Below are positions 1-9,249 of a stretch of DNA of 64,000 nucleotides, piece by piece. A model generated the notes under the pieces. It searched no databases, had not been told where the DNA came from, and saw only the letters and a program-made list of their open reading frames with translations. This DNA is from Ruoffia sp044336205 (GTDB taxonomy: Bacteria; Bacillota; Bacilli; Lactobacillales; Aerococcaceae): NCBI GenBank assembly GCA_044336205.1, contig CP172318.1, forward strand, positions 806,001 to 870,000. Reading direction: 5' to 3'. Position numbers and translations under genes: made by a program. Each line of letters opens with the position of its first letter. The first letter of the stretch is position 1.

Positions 1-583
1 TTCAATTATTGAAGCATTAGGACAAAGAAAAGCTGAAATGGCTGATATGGTCAACACTGGTTCAGGTCAAGTACGTTTAGTATTTTTAGTACCAGCTCGT
101 GGATTAATTGGTTTCGCTACGGAGTTCATGTCAATGACGAGAGGGTATGGAATTATGAATCATACTTTTGATGAATATCGACCGTTTGTAGGTGGATCTA
201 TTGGACGTCGACGCAATGGTGCATTAGTATCTATGGATAGCGGTCAAGCAACTACTTATAGTATTATGAACATTGAAGAACGTGGACAAATCTTTATTGA
301 ACCGGGTACTGAAGTTTATGGTGGAATGATTGTTGGAGAACATAACCGTGAGAATGACTTAACAGTTAATATTACAAAAGCTAAACAATTAACTAATGTG
401 CGTTCTGCCAATAAAGATCAGACAAGTGTCATCAAGCAACCTAAAGTTTTAACTTTAGAAGAATCGATTCAATTTATGGATGAAGATGAATACTGTGAGA
501 TAACACCTGAAAACATCCGTTTACGTAAACAAATCTTAGATAAAGGTGCTCGTGAAAAGGCAGCTAAAAAAGGTAAAAAATAA
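1..583 (+). CDS. typA: Ribosome-associated GTPase TypA/BipA, C-terminal part
   Basis: The open frame enters from the left edge (codons start at base 2), so only about the last 193 residues are present. The segment with VPARGLIGF, FMSMTRGYG and the run GGSIGRRRNGALVSMDSG is the characteristic BipA-specific C-terminal region that follows the EF-G-like domains. The tail is Lys-rich (AAKKGKK), as is usual. TypA is a translation-factor GTPase that binds the ribosome and helps 50S assembly and stress or cold adaptation; the GTPase domain itself lies outside the window. A terminator hairpin follows at 623. Confidence 0.95.
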   Translation, partial: SIIEALGQRKAEMADMVNTGSGQVRLVFLVPARGLIGFATEFMSMTRGYGIMNHTFDEYRPFVGGSIGRRRNGALVSMDSGQATTYSIMNIEERGQIFIEPGTEVYGGMIVGEHNRENDLTVNITKAKQLTNVRSANKDQTSVIKQPKVLTLEESIQFMDEDEYCEITPENIRLRKQILDKGAREKAAKKGKK

Positions 584-622
584 TATTCATTTCAAAGAAT
601 GAATAATGTGATATAGATAATG

Positions 623-658
623 ATCGAACTTATAATGTCAATAAGTTCGATTTTTTTA
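623..658 (+). terminator. Rho-independent terminator after typA
   Basis: An 11-base arm (ATCGAACTTAT, 623-633) pairs with AATAAGTTCGAT at 640-651 and is followed by a T-rich run. It separates typA from ftsW. Confidence 0.85.
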
Positions 659-786
659 TTTAGTTCGAAAAAATTTAACTCAATAATAAGGAGCTTTTTA
701 AGCAAATTCCTTCAATTGTCTTACTATTCACTAAATATTATTATAATGTTATAATTGTATAGGCATTTTAATTAAGGAGGCGTTTG

Positions 787-2079
787 ATGTCGAATAATAA
801 AAACAATCAAAAAGCTTCAGTAAATAATCAAACGAATAATTATAAGGATGTAGTAGAACGTGTCAAGTCAACTTTTCAATCGATGGTTAAAGAGTTGAAA
901 AAGAATACGAGACGATTAGATAAGACGATTATAGTAATAACAACGGCTTTGATTATTATCGGAATTATTTCAGTTTTCAGTGCGACGATCTATGAGCCAA
1001 CATATGCTATTGTAACTAATCAAATATTATCAGTAATAATAGGTGTGATACTAGTTGTACTGATTTTAGCGATTCCTTATAATTGGTTTGAAAATATATA
1101 TTTACTAATGACCTTACTCCTCATCATAGCAGTTACTTTAATTTTCCTATTACTCTTTGGAACATCAGTGAGCGGATCAACAAGTTGGTTAAGCATCATG
1201 GGATTAAGTTTCCAACCGAGTGAATTTGTAAAAATATTAGGAATTTTGTTAATGGCTTGGATGATGGAATATTCCAATGAAGAACTCATTGTATCTGATA
1301 AAAATATTATAAAAAATCCTAGTATTTGGATAGGGACTTTATTGATCATTGTATCGATTTTAATATTAATGCAACCAGATTTAGGAATGACTCTCATTAT
1401 TGCAAGTACGTTAATATTCATCCATATCCTCATTAACACATCTAAAAAGATAAACTTTATGAGCTATGGAATTATTATAGCCGTGTATATTGTGGTAATA
1501 ATCTTTGGACAATATTTCGGAGACCAACTCGTGAATCAGAATAATCATATTCTAGATCGATTAGGCTCATTTATAAATCCTTTCAAATACCCAACGGATT
1601 CAGGTTATCAATTAATTCAAGGGATGTTAGCGTTAAGCCGTGGTGGATTGTTTGGGGTAGGGATTGGGCAAGGGATTGGTAAAGAAGGGATATTACCGGT
1701 AATTGAATCAGATTATATTATTGCTAATATTGGTGAAGAGACAGGTCTTTTAGGTGTCTTTATTGTGTTAGCCTTATTATTATCGTTAAAGATTGTTCTC
1801 TTACAACGTGCAGCCATTAGTCAAAGTATCTTCCGTAAATCTGTATTAATTGGAATAGGGTTGTTACTATTTATTCAAACTGTTGTCAATATAGGTGGTG
1901 TATTGAGTGTAATGCCTTTAACAGGGGTAACTCTTCCATTTATTAGTGCAGGAGGAAGTAGTATGATTGTATCTATTAGTTTAGTAGGAATTGCATTGCG
2001 TATGATTGCTCAAGATCGGAAAGAAACGGCTGTTAATCTAGTATACTCGAGGGAAAGTAGGATGAGTGATGGAATTTAA
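787..2079 (+). CDS. ftsW: Cell-division SEDS peptidoglycan glycosyltransferase FtsW
   Basis: A 430-residue polytopic membrane protein with a basic cytoplasmic N-terminus of about 45 residues and about ten hydrophobic segments. SEDS hallmarks are visible: QPSEFVKI, the GGLFGVGIGQG loop, and LPFISAGGSS near the C-terminus. SEDS proteins polymerise lipid II with a partner class B PBP, FtsW at the septum. RodA is the alternative, but the order ftsW-ylbG-rsmD-coaD matches the Bacillus ftsW neighbourhood. A TTG lies at 784, but AAGGAGG at 774-780 is better spaced for the ATG at 787. The end overlaps the next gene by 11 bases. Confidence 0.9.
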   Translation: MSNNKNNQKASVNNQTNNYKDVVERVKSTFQSMVKELKKNTRRLDKTIIVITTALIIIGIISVFSATIYEPTYAIVTNQILSVIIGVILVVLILAIPYNWFENIYLLMTLLLIIAVTLIFLLLFGTSVSGSTSWLSIMGLSFQPSEFVKILGILLMAWMMEYSNEELIVSDKNIIKNPSIWIGTLLIIVSILILMQPDLGMTLIIASTLIFIHILINTSKKINFMSYGIIIAVYIVVIIFGQYFGDQLVNQNNHILDRLGSFINPFKYPTDSGYQLIQGMLALSRGGLFGVGIGQGIGKEGILPVIESDYIIANIGEETGLLGVFIVLALLLSLKIVLLQRAAISQSIFRKSVLIGIGLLLFIQTVVNIGGVLSVMPLTGVTLPFISAGGSSMIVSISLVGIALRMIAQDRKETAVNLVYSRESRMSDGI

Positions 2080-2425
2080 GATGATTGAAAGACAATCTCT
2101 CACCGTTTGGCTATACTCTACGAAGCAAATTAAAGAATTAAGAAAGCATGGGTATGTTCATTATTTTAGTAAAAAAATGAAGTACGCTATCCTATATGTT
2201 GATAAAAATAATGCTGAAGACATAGCTAAAAACATTGAAAATTATTTTTTTGTCAGACAGGTGGATTTTTCACATCGTGATGAGATTGACATGACCTTTT
2301 CTGATTCATTGGATAACAATAATGAAAGTTCGTCATTGTTCAATTTCACAGACGATATTGAGGAAGATTCTGTTCTAAAATCTATCGCAGAATCACTTAA
2401 AAATAAGAATTTTAATTCGAAATAG
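2069..2425 (+). CDS. ylbG: YlbG family protein (DUF2129)
   Basis: A small cytoplasmic protein of about 118 residues. The core resembles YlbG: TVWLYSTKQIKELRKHGYV, then a MKYAILYVD strand and a FFVRQVDFSHRDEI segment; the last 40 residues are acidic and Asn/Ser-rich. Its function is not established. It overlaps the end of ftsW, so the two are probably translationally coupled. Starts are possible at GTG 2066, ATG 2069 or ATG 2081; AGTAGGA at 2056-2062 favours 2069. Confidence 0.8.
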   Translation: MEFKMIERQSLTVWLYSTKQIKELRKHGYVHYFSKKMKYAILYVDKNNAEDIAKNIENYFFVRQVDFSHRDEIDMTFSDSLDNNNESSSLFNFTDDIEEDSVLKSIAESLKNKNFNSK

Positions 2426-2438
2426 TTGGTGGTGTAAT

Positions 2439-3002
2439 ATGAGAGTCATAGCAGGTAAATACGGCAGTCGTCCGATTAAATCCGTTCCAGGATTAAATAC
2501 GAGGCCGACGACAGATAAAATTAAGGAAAGTATGTTTAACTTAATGGGTGGTTTCTTTAATGGTGGCGTATGTTTAGATTTTTATTCAGGGAGTGGCGCT
2601 TTGGCTATTGAAGCAGTCTCAAGAGGAATGGACAAAGCTGTCTTGTGTGAAAGACATCGAAGTGCGATTAGTACCATTGAAGCTAACATACAAATGACGA
2701 AAGAAGAAGATCGTTTTACTTTGTTAAAAGGAGATAATCATAAGTCGCTAGAGAAGTATCTTAAGAAGAATCCGAGTATCAAATTTGACTTAGTTTTAAT
2801 AGACCCACCGTATGCTAAAGAAAAGATTGAGTCTGATATTATGTGGCTAAAAGATTTGAATTGTATTCATGATGAAACATTAATTGTATGTGAGTCAGAT
2901 ATAGATACTAGTTTGCAGAATCAAATAGCAGATTATCATTTGTTAAAAGATAAAGAATACGGTACGACACACATTCGGATTTACAGTAAAGAGGAGAGTT
3001 AA
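2439..3002 (+). CDS. rsmD: 16S rRNA (guanine966-N2)-methyltransferase RsmD
   Basis: A 187-residue SAM-dependent methyltransferase of normal family length. It starts with the typical MRVIAGKYGSRPIK, then RPTTDKIKESMFN, the SAM-binding LDFYSGSGALAIEAVSRG loop and the catalytic DPPY motif (LVLIDPPYAKE). It methylates G966 (E. coli numbering) in the 30S head. Its stop codon is immediately followed by the coaD ATG, so the pair is an operon. Confidence 0.94.
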   Translation: MRVIAGKYGSRPIKSVPGLNTRPTTDKIKESMFNLMGGFFNGGVCLDFYSGSGALAIEAVSRGMDKAVLCERHRSAISTIEANIQMTKEEDRFTLLKGDNHKSLEKYLKKNPSIKFDLVLIDPPYAKEKIESDIMWLKDLNCIHDETLIVCESDIDTSLQNQIADYHLLKDKEYGTTHIRIYSKEES

Positions 3003-3497
3003 ATGTCAAATCAAAAGAGAATTGGAATTTTTGCTGGTACTTTTGACCCATTAACGAAAGGTCACTTGAACCTTATTGAGCGAAGTAGTAAATTATTCGA
3101 CGAAGTTATTGTCGTGATTGCAGTAAATACGAGTAAAAAGACACTCTTTACAGTAGAGGAGAGAATCCAGTTAATAAGTGAGTCTGTCTCACATTTAAGT
3201 AATATATCTGTGGATTTTCTTAAAGATGGATTGATTGCTAATTATTTTAAAGAAAAAAATGCTACTGCTTTAATTAGAGGACTTCGAAACTCCATTGATA
3301 TGGACTATGAGTTTTCTATTGCATCAGCAAACGCTAGACAAGTTGATGGGCTTGAGACTGTGATTTTATATGCGGCAGACCAATACAGATATCTGAGTTC
3401 TTCATTAATTAAAGAAATTGCCTTTTTTGATGGAGATATTAGTGATATGGTCCCAGAAAATGTTGAAAAAGCTATTTTTGACAAGATAAAACAATAA
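3003..3497 (+). CDS. coaD: Phosphopantetheine adenylyltransferase CoaD
   Basis: A 164-residue nucleotidyltransferase that makes dephospho-CoA from 4'-phosphopantetheine and ATP. The phosphate-binding GTFDPLTKGH motif is at residues 11-20, the RGLR motif near residue 92 and SSSLIKEIA near residue 128, all as in the family. GAGGAG at 2992-2997 is its ribosome site, inside the end of rsmD. No obvious own terminator remains; an IS element starts 13 bases after the stop. Confidence 0.96.
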   Translation: MSNQKRIGIFAGTFDPLTKGHLNLIERSSKLFDEVIVVIAVNTSKKTLFTVEERIQLISESVSHLSNISVDFLKDGLIANYFKEKNATALIRGLRNSIDMDYEFSIASANARQVDGLETVILYAADQYRYLSSSLIKEIAFFDGDISDMVPENVEKAIFDKIKQ

Positions 3498-3509
3498 ATA
3501 TTTATATGC

Positions 3510-3527
3510 AAGAGGCTGGGACAAAAG
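3510..3527 (+). repeat. Left terminal inverted repeat of the IS1182 element
   Basis: AAGAGGCTGGGACAAAAG, an exact reverse complement of 5251-5268. The GAGGCTGGGACAAAA core is common at the ends of Gram-positive IS1182 elements. Confidence 0.95.
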
Positions 3528-3540
3528 CCACTAAATAAAA

Positions 3541-3580
3541 ACGACGAGAAATTAGATTAACTAATTTTCTCGTCGTTTTT
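3541..3580 (+). terminator. Terminator-like hairpin at the IS1182 left end
   Basis: ACGACGAGAAA and its complement TTTCTCGTCGT flank a short AT-rich middle, ending in TTTTT. It lies upstream of the transposase promoter, so it could stop read-through from coaD into the transposase. Confidence 0.75.
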
Positions 3581-3601
3581 GCTATATATAATTAGGCATA
3601 C

Positions 3602-3660
3602 AAAAAGCACCCTGATATAATATTAGTAAATAGACACTAAACATTAAAGGGGTGCTTTTT
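3602..3660 (+). promoter_or_regulatory. Transposase promoter and SD-masking stem
   Basis: AAAAAGCACCC (3602-3612) is perfectly complementary to GGGTGCTTTTT (3650-3660), which overlaps the SD AAAGGGG (3646-3652) and ends at the ATG. A likely -10 TATAAT (3616-3621) with TTAGGC (3592-3597) lies between or over the left arm, so transcripts from the element's own promoter would lack the left arm while transcripts from outside would contain both arms and hide the SD. Confidence 0.6.
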
Positions 3661-5190
3661 ATGTACGTACATTATAACATGAATCAAACTTCACTTCCAT
3701 TAGAATTATCTACTTGTATTGATCCCAACCATATTGTTTTTTCTATCTATAACTTTGTCGATTCATTGGACGATCATTACTTTAAAATTTTTGAGACTCA
3801 GGACGGTCGTCCTGCCTATCACCCAAAACCACTCATCATGTCTCTTCTTTATGCTTACAGTAAAGGTATTTTTAGTGGTCGAAAGATTGAAGAAATGATG
3901 GAAGAAAATCTACCGATGCAATGGCTTGTTGCCCAACAAGTGATTAGCTATCGCACGATTAATCGATTTCGTTCTTCTGACAACTGTAGTCGTCTTTTAG
4001 AGAATATATTTATCGAATTTACAATTCAATTAAAATTGGAAAAACTAATCACTTTAGAGAATGTCTTTATTGATGGGACGAAGATTGAAGCCAATGCCAA
4101 TAAGTATACTTTTGTCTGGAGAAAAGCAACGGAAAGATTTGCGGAACGTCTGAAAACATCTGCTCGTGAATATTACTTTGAAGAAATTCAACCGATGGTT
4201 GATGCAGGTATTCAATACGATGAAGAGTTGGAATTGGAAGAGTCTATGCTTCAAGAGATTACCGAACTAATTGAAGAAGAAGTTGAAAAACTGTCACAAG
4301 ATATTGAAGAGAATCCTGTAAAAGGACCAGATCCTCGTAAACAAGCTCGTCGTCGCCTCAAGAAACATCATCGGAAAGTGAGCCAGGATTTTCTGCCTCG
4401 AAAACGAAAGTATCATCAACAGTTTGAGACGTTCGATGGTCGAAACAGTTACTCAAAAACAGATACTGATGCGACGTTTATGCGAATGAAAGACGACCCT
4501 ATGATGAATGGTCAGTTGAAAGCCGGGTATAATATTCAGATTGGTACAGAAAATCAATTTGTTCTTCATTATGATGTTTTTCCGAATCCGACGGATACAC
4601 GGACGCTACAACCTTTTATCGAAACCTTTCCTCATCGACCTAAACGCATTGTAGCTGATGCAGGGTACGGTAGTGAAGAAAACTTAACTTACTTAGACGA
4701 TAATGATATTGACCATCTTATTAAATACAACCGATTTGATAAAGACCAAAAAAAGAAACACAAAACATCAGATAAAAACTTAGGAAATTGGGTTTATAAT
4801 GAAGAAGAAAAGACCTTTACGCACCCAGACGGTACGATCTATTACTACAGCCATCAATCCAAACGGAGAAATAAATTGAGTGGCTATACTTCTCAAGTAG
4901 CGGTTTATAAACCAACAGATCCAGAGAATGCGCCGCAAAAGGCGCTTTACTATAATGAGAAGTATCAAATTTTGAAAAATACAGAAGCAGAAAAGCTTTT
5001 ATCTAAAGAAGGTTCAACAATCTTTGCCAAACGAAAGATTGATGTTGAGCCAGTCTTTGGCCAGATAAAGGCTAATTTAGGATTCACACGATTTAACCTA
5101 AGGGGTAAATCGAAGGTAAAAACAGACATTGGGTTGGTCTTGATGGCCAACAATCTGAAGAAATATGCAAAAAACAAGGTAATAAAATAA
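3661..5190 (+). CDS. IS1182 family transposase
   Basis: A 509-residue DDE transposase of full family length. The N-terminal domain (DUF772-like) holds the YHPKPLIMSLLYAYSKG and IEEMMEENLPMQWL segments; the first catalytic Asp is in FIDGTKIEANANKYTF, the second in IVADAGYGSEEN, and the C-terminal DVEPVFGQIKANLGFTRF gives the conserved Glu region. The ATG at 3661 is preferred over GTG 3652 because AAAGGGG lies 8 bases upstream of it. The gene appears intact, so the element may still move. Confidence 0.93.
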   Translation: MYVHYNMNQTSLPLELSTCIDPNHIVFSIYNFVDSLDDHYFKIFETQDGRPAYHPKPLIMSLLYAYSKGIFSGRKIEEMMEENLPMQWLVAQQVISYRTINRFRSSDNCSRLLENIFIEFTIQLKLEKLITLENVFIDGTKIEANANKYTFVWRKATERFAERLKTSAREYYFEEIQPMVDAGIQYDEELELEESMLQEITELIEEEVEKLSQDIEENPVKGPDPRKQARRRLKKHHRKVSQDFLPRKRKYHQQFETFDGRNSYSKTDTDATFMRMKDDPMMNGQLKAGYNIQIGTENQFVLHYDVFPNPTDTRTLQPFIETFPHRPKRIVADAGYGSEENLTYLDDNDIDHLIKYNRFDKDQKKKHKTSDKNLGNWVYNEEEKTFTHPDGTIYYYSHQSKRRNKLSGYTSQVAVYKPTDPENAPQKALYYNEKYQILKNTEAEKLLSKEGSTIFAKRKIDVEPVFGQIKANLGFTRFNLRGKSKVKTDIGLVLMANNLKKYAKNKVIK

Positions 5191-5236
5191 GAGAACTTAC
5201 AAATTCTTTGACAGAAAATGTAGGTTCTCTTTTATT
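5190..5236 (+). terminator. Terminator after the IS1182 transposase
   Basis: AGAGAACTTAC pairs with GTAGGTTCTCT around a loop and is followed by TTTTATTTT, just inside the right inverted repeat. Confidence 0.8.
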
Positions 5237-5250
5237 TTAGAATCCAGGAC

Positions 5251-5268
5251 CTTTTGTCCCAGCCTCTT
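5251..5268 (-). repeat. Right terminal inverted repeat of the IS1182 element
   Basis: Exact reverse complement of 3510-3527, 18 of 18 bases. Confidence 0.95.
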
Positions 5269-5420
5269 TTTGTGAATACTTTTATCTGGAAATTATTATT
5301 TGTGTTTTTAACAAATATAAAAATGGATTTGAGAATAAAAAGTGTATTTATATATAGAGTCACTTTATAAAAATTGAGCTGATGATAATGGAAAATAATA
5401 CAATGTAAAGAGGTGTCTAT

Positions 5421-6137
5421 ATGAAAAATCGTTTAATAGAATTAAAGGAAATTTATAGATATATACAAGATAACAAAATAAAATCTCTAATATTAGTCGC
5501 CTCAGTTGGTACTCTTTTAATTTCAATACTTCATAATAATCAAGGCTTTTCTGCATCTGATGATTTGTTGATAGATAAAGTGGTTGGTGTAGAGTACATG
5601 GAAGGCGATACAGAATTTAAAACCATCGAAGAATCGTCTTTGATACAAGAAGTTAATGATGCACCCGAAGTTATTTATGTCGATGTAAAAGGCGCAGTAA
5701 ATCAGCCCAACATGTATTCGTTTCCGATTGGAAGTCGCGTTTATGATGCGATTGAAGCAGCAGGTGGTTTCACAATGAATGCCGCTTCTGATACTGTGAA
5801 TCAAGCTGTGTTATTGGAAGATCAGATGTTACTACACATATACACTCATGAAGAAGTTGAAGCAAGGCAAGAGCAAGATCTGTTAAAAATGGATGGAAAT
5901 CACTTTATACCATCGGCTATCGATGACAGTGAAGATTCAACTTTTGTAAACATTAATATAGCTGATGAAGCACAATTAATGACACTTCCTAATATTGGAT
6001 CAAAGAAAGCAGAAGCGATTATTAAATATCGGCAAGATTATGGAAGTTTTATTGTCATTGAGGATATTATGAATGTCTCAGGTATTGGAGAAAAGACATT
6101 TGAAGGTTTAAAAGATTACATTAATGTTGGCCCATGA
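5421..6137 (+). CDS. comEA: Competence protein ComEA (DNA receptor)
   Basis: A 238-residue membrane-anchored DNA-binding protein. There is one hydrophobic anchor at about residues 20-37, an SLBB domain (VIYVDVKGAVNQPNMYSF to about residue 140), a charged linker, and a C-terminal helix-hairpin-helix pair starting at VNINIADEAQLMTLPNIGSKKA. It binds incoming double-stranded DNA outside the membrane and passes it to the ComEC channel. AAAGAGGTG lies just upstream of the ATG. Its stop overlaps the comEC start (ATGA), so they are coupled. Confidence 0.93.
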   Translation: MKNRLIELKEIYRYIQDNKIKSLILVASVGTLLISILHNNQGFSASDDLLIDKVVGVEYMEGDTEFKTIEESSLIQEVNDAPEVIYVDVKGAVNQPNMYSFPIGSRVYDAIEAAGGFTMNAASDTVNQAVLLEDQMLLHIYTHEEVEARQEQDLLKMDGNHFIPSAIDDSEDSTFVNINIADEAQLMTLPNIGSKKAEAIIKYRQDYGSFIVIEDIMNVSGIGEKTFEGLKDYINVGP

Positions 6138-8474
6138 TTAAACAATATCTAAATTACATGAACTTTCACTGGCTGTTTTTATTTAGCTATACTTATGTTC
6201 TATTACAACTCTTATTTCACTACAATCATTGGACTTTATTGGTTTTGCTTATAATCGTTTTTCGAATGATAAAGTTGAACAATTATCCAGTGATTATTAC
6301 GACAATGGTTACATCATTACTTATTCTTTGTGTATTTAGCCTACAACAATCAGAGCAAAAATATATTGAACAACTTCCAATTGAAGAACAGGAAATGATT
6401 TTTCAAATAGAATCTGATCCATTAGATATAGAAATTGATGAAAGTATGATTAGTGGTCAAGGGAAGGCCACGCTAATTGTTGAAGATAAAGTGATTCAAT
6501 TCAAAGTAGATTATGTTCAATGGTTAGATAATGAATCGATAGTTAATAGCCAACAATTAATTGAAGAGCCGATATGGAAGGTGAAAGGGAAATTTATCAA
6601 ACCCAATTCAGCCAGAAATTTCCATGTCTTTGATTATAAAGAATTTTTAAAATCAAAAAATATTATATGGCAACTTGAGATTAAAGACATAGAACGCACA
6701 AGTTCAGTAACTCAACTTAGTCATCGTATCAGTCAATTTCGTTTTAAATTACTTAAGTTTTTCCGTGATTATGACCAAAATGAATGGGCTGCTTTACATA
6801 ACAAATTATTGTTGAATCTTGATTCGAAGCATTATAAAGAAATTAAAGGTAATTTTTTATCGCTCGGAGTTGCTCACTACTTTGCTATTTCTGGTTTTCA
6901 TATATTTTATATTAGGAGAATGCTAAGAAATACTTTATTACGTTTAGGTATGACGACCGAACTTAGTGATATAGTCGTTTCATTATTTTTGTTTGTGTAT
7001 CTATGGTTAGTCAGGTGGCCGGTCGGTGTGATTAGAGTACTATTCATGAAACATCTAGATGATTTGTTTAATTTTATAGGTCAACCGATGTCGACGATTG
7101 ACCGATTATCTTTTTCAGCTGTTATATTATTGATTGTCAATCCCTTATATTCTCTCTTTAGGATTTACACTTAGCTATAGCCTAACATTAGTAGTTGTAT
7201 TGTATGGTCAGGAAACTAGTGGGAAGGGGGAATTACATCAAGCTTTTGAGCTAACTTTGGCATGTTTATTATTCTCATGGCCGATAATTATTCAAACATC
7301 GTTTGATTGGAATATAGGACAAATGTTCTTCATCATATTTTTTTCAGTCATCTTTAATTATCTAATTATGCCCCTAATATTTTTTACTACACTTTGTATG
7401 TTAATAAAACCCATAGGCTTTGAATGGGCTATGAATCTGCTAAATATTGTTATTCGTTGGTTTAACCAATGGAATGATTCTACCGAATTGGTTCATTTTT
7501 TCAAACTAACTATTGGTTATCTTGACGTACCTATATTTATAGGATTGATTATAACTGCTATTTTATTTATCACGTTTATTTCAAATAGTTGGTACAAGGC
7601 GTATTTAACGACAACCATTGTTTATGTCTTTTTTATTTTATGTTTACCATACCTAGATATGGCTAATTCAGTGACGGTTATCGATGTTGACCAAGGGGAT
7701 GCCATTTTATATAGTTTGCCATTTAATCAAGGTCATTGGCTTATAGACACAGGAGGTAGAGCTAATTGGGCGAGTGAACAAGAGAGTGTTATAGATGACC
7801 AATTTGCAAAAAAGAATATCTTACCTGCATTAAAATCTTTAGGGGTCAATCAATTAGAAGGTGTTATCTTAACACATCCTGATATTGATCATATAGGTAA
7901 CTTAGTCAGTCTGAGTCAAGAAGTTCACATAAATGAGCTTTGGATGAGTCAATATACTTTTAATTCAGAAATTATCAACGAGATAAAAGGTAATATAAAG
8001 GTTGGAACCATTAAAGTATTAAATTCAGGTGAAGAATATAATTTAAAAGATGGATTAATTCGAATTTTTAGTATGGATAAACAAAGTATGGCATATTCAT
8101 CTAGCGAATCCAATGATCGTTCGCTCATAGTATACTTACAATTAGGGAATTTAAATTTCTTATCTTTAGGGGATATAAGTAAAGAAATTGAAGTTCAAAT
8201 GATAAATGATTATAAGCATTTGGAACCAGATATTATTAAATTAGCCCATCATGGGAGTGATACAAGTACTTCTAGGGAATTACTATCATATTATCAACCA
8301 AAATTAGCAGTTAATTCAGCTGGTGTTGATAATCGTTATGGGCATCCTCATGCTTCTGTTGTGGAATCTCTGAAAGAATTCCAAATACCATTGCTATCTA
8401 CGCATGAAAGTGGTGCAATTAGAATTTCATATCATCGTTTATGGGGGTATCGCGTTGAAACAGTCATCCAATAA
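6134..8474 (+). pseudogene. comEC: Competence DNA channel ComEC, interrupted by a frameshift
   Basis: Two adjoining frames together give a complete ComEC of about 780 residues. The first (6134-7174) has N-terminal membrane segments, the DUF4131-like outer domain and the AISGFH motif that opens the channel core. The second (from about 7140) continues with SLGFTLSYS, further membrane segments and a metallo-beta-lactamase-like domain with THPDIDHIGN and LAHHGSD. The break is near 7140-7160, where the conserved NP...GFxLSY segment changes frame; one extra base, or two missing, would explain it. Either competence is lost here or the base call is wrong; everything else looks under selection. Confidence 0.88.
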
Positions 8475-8534
8475 ACAAGATGAAGGTGTCACGAATCTTT
8501 ACATAAAATTTACTAGAGATTTATAAAAAAATGA

Positions 8535-8562
8535 TTGCTATGCCTTTAAAATTAGTTATAAT
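8535..8562 (+). promoter_or_regulatory. Sigma-A-type promoter of the GNAT gene
   Basis: TTGCTA (8535-8540), 16-base spacer, TATAAT (8557-8562), 37 bases before the ATG. Confidence 0.6.
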
Positions 8563-8598
8563 TTATTTTGTTTGAACACTGTATTAAAGGAGGCTGTT

Positions 8599-9165
8599 AT
8601 GAAATTCCAATCACATAAAATAGATGTACGTTTAGCTGAAATTAAAGATGCTCAACGTGTTAAAGAAATAATTACACCCTATATAGAAGGCACGGTTTTA
8701 AACCTAGAAGAAATAGTAGGGCCTCTTGAGTATTATGAACAACTGATATTAGAATCGACGTCTCAGTTGCCATTTTTTGTTGCAGAGTACAACAATGAAG
8801 TCGTGGGTTTTGTTTATGTGAGTGAACTGTCATATATGTTAAATCTAACAAATACATGCGCTTTAAGTATATACGTTGCTAATGATGCATCAGTAAAGGG
8901 CGTGGGTAAAAGTCTTTTATCGAAGTTAGAAGAAGCTTTGTCTCGTGCAGGAGTCCAACAAATTATAGCTAACATTGTTACAACTAATATTAAAAGTATT
9001 CAGTTTCATAAACGGAATGGTTTCCAATTGTTGAGTACATTTCCTCAGGCTGGTTATAAGTTTGGGCAGTGGCATGATGTACAGTGGTTTGGCAAAAAGT
9101 TAGATGTGAATAATCATATTCAAACTGAATCTACTGAAGCATCTTTACTATCTTTAGTGAATTAG
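8599..9165 (+). CDS. GNAT family N-acetyltransferase
   Basis: A 188-residue cytoplasmic acetyltransferase. The fold runs from VRLAEIKDAQRVKEII to the acetyl-CoA-binding stretch (SIYVANDASVKGVGKSLLSKLEEA) and the C-terminal FHKRNGFQLL motif; the order and KRNGF resemble phosphinothricin/methionine-sulfone type acetyltransferases (PAT/YncA). Substrate is not predictable. TTG 8572 is possible, but AAAGGAGG at 8587-8593 fits the ATG at 8599. It stands alone with its own promoter. Confidence 0.82.
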   Translation: MKFQSHKIDVRLAEIKDAQRVKEIITPYIEGTVLNLEEIVGPLEYYEQLILESTSQLPFFVAEYNNEVVGFVYVSELSYMLNLTNTCALSIYVANDASVKGVGKSLLSKLEEALSRAGVQQIIANIVTTNIKSIQFHKRNGFQLLSTFPQAGYKFGQWHDVQWFGKKLDVNNHIQTESTEASLLSLVN

Positions 9166-9187
9166 CTTTAAATTTTCAGAAAAATCA

Positions 9188-9217
9188 TTGTAATTTTGTA
9201 TACTTAATATATATAAT
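9188..9217 (+). promoter_or_regulatory. Promoter of the deacetylase gene
   Basis: TTGTAA (9188-9193), 18-base spacer, TATAAT (9212-9217). Confidence 0.55.
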
Positions 9218-9249
9218 AATTAAGAGGATAAATTACATAGGAGGTCTTT

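Larger units (their letters stand above)
3510..5268 (+). mobile_element. Complete IS1182-family insertion sequence
   Basis: A 1,759-base element bounded by perfect 18-base inverted repeats that begin AAGAGGCTGGGACAAAAG (3510-3527 and 5251-5268). It holds a single full-length transposase gene. The left end carries a terminator-like hairpin and an SD-masking stem; the right end carries a terminator. I see no clear target duplication at the borders (left flank TTTATATGC, right flank TTTGTGAAT). It sits between coaD and comEA and breaks neither. Confidence 0.93.

Noticed and set aside
3602..3660. Stem before the IS1182 transposase as a simple terminator
   Set aside because: The T run is followed directly by the ATG and the right arm overlaps the SD, so translational masking fits better.
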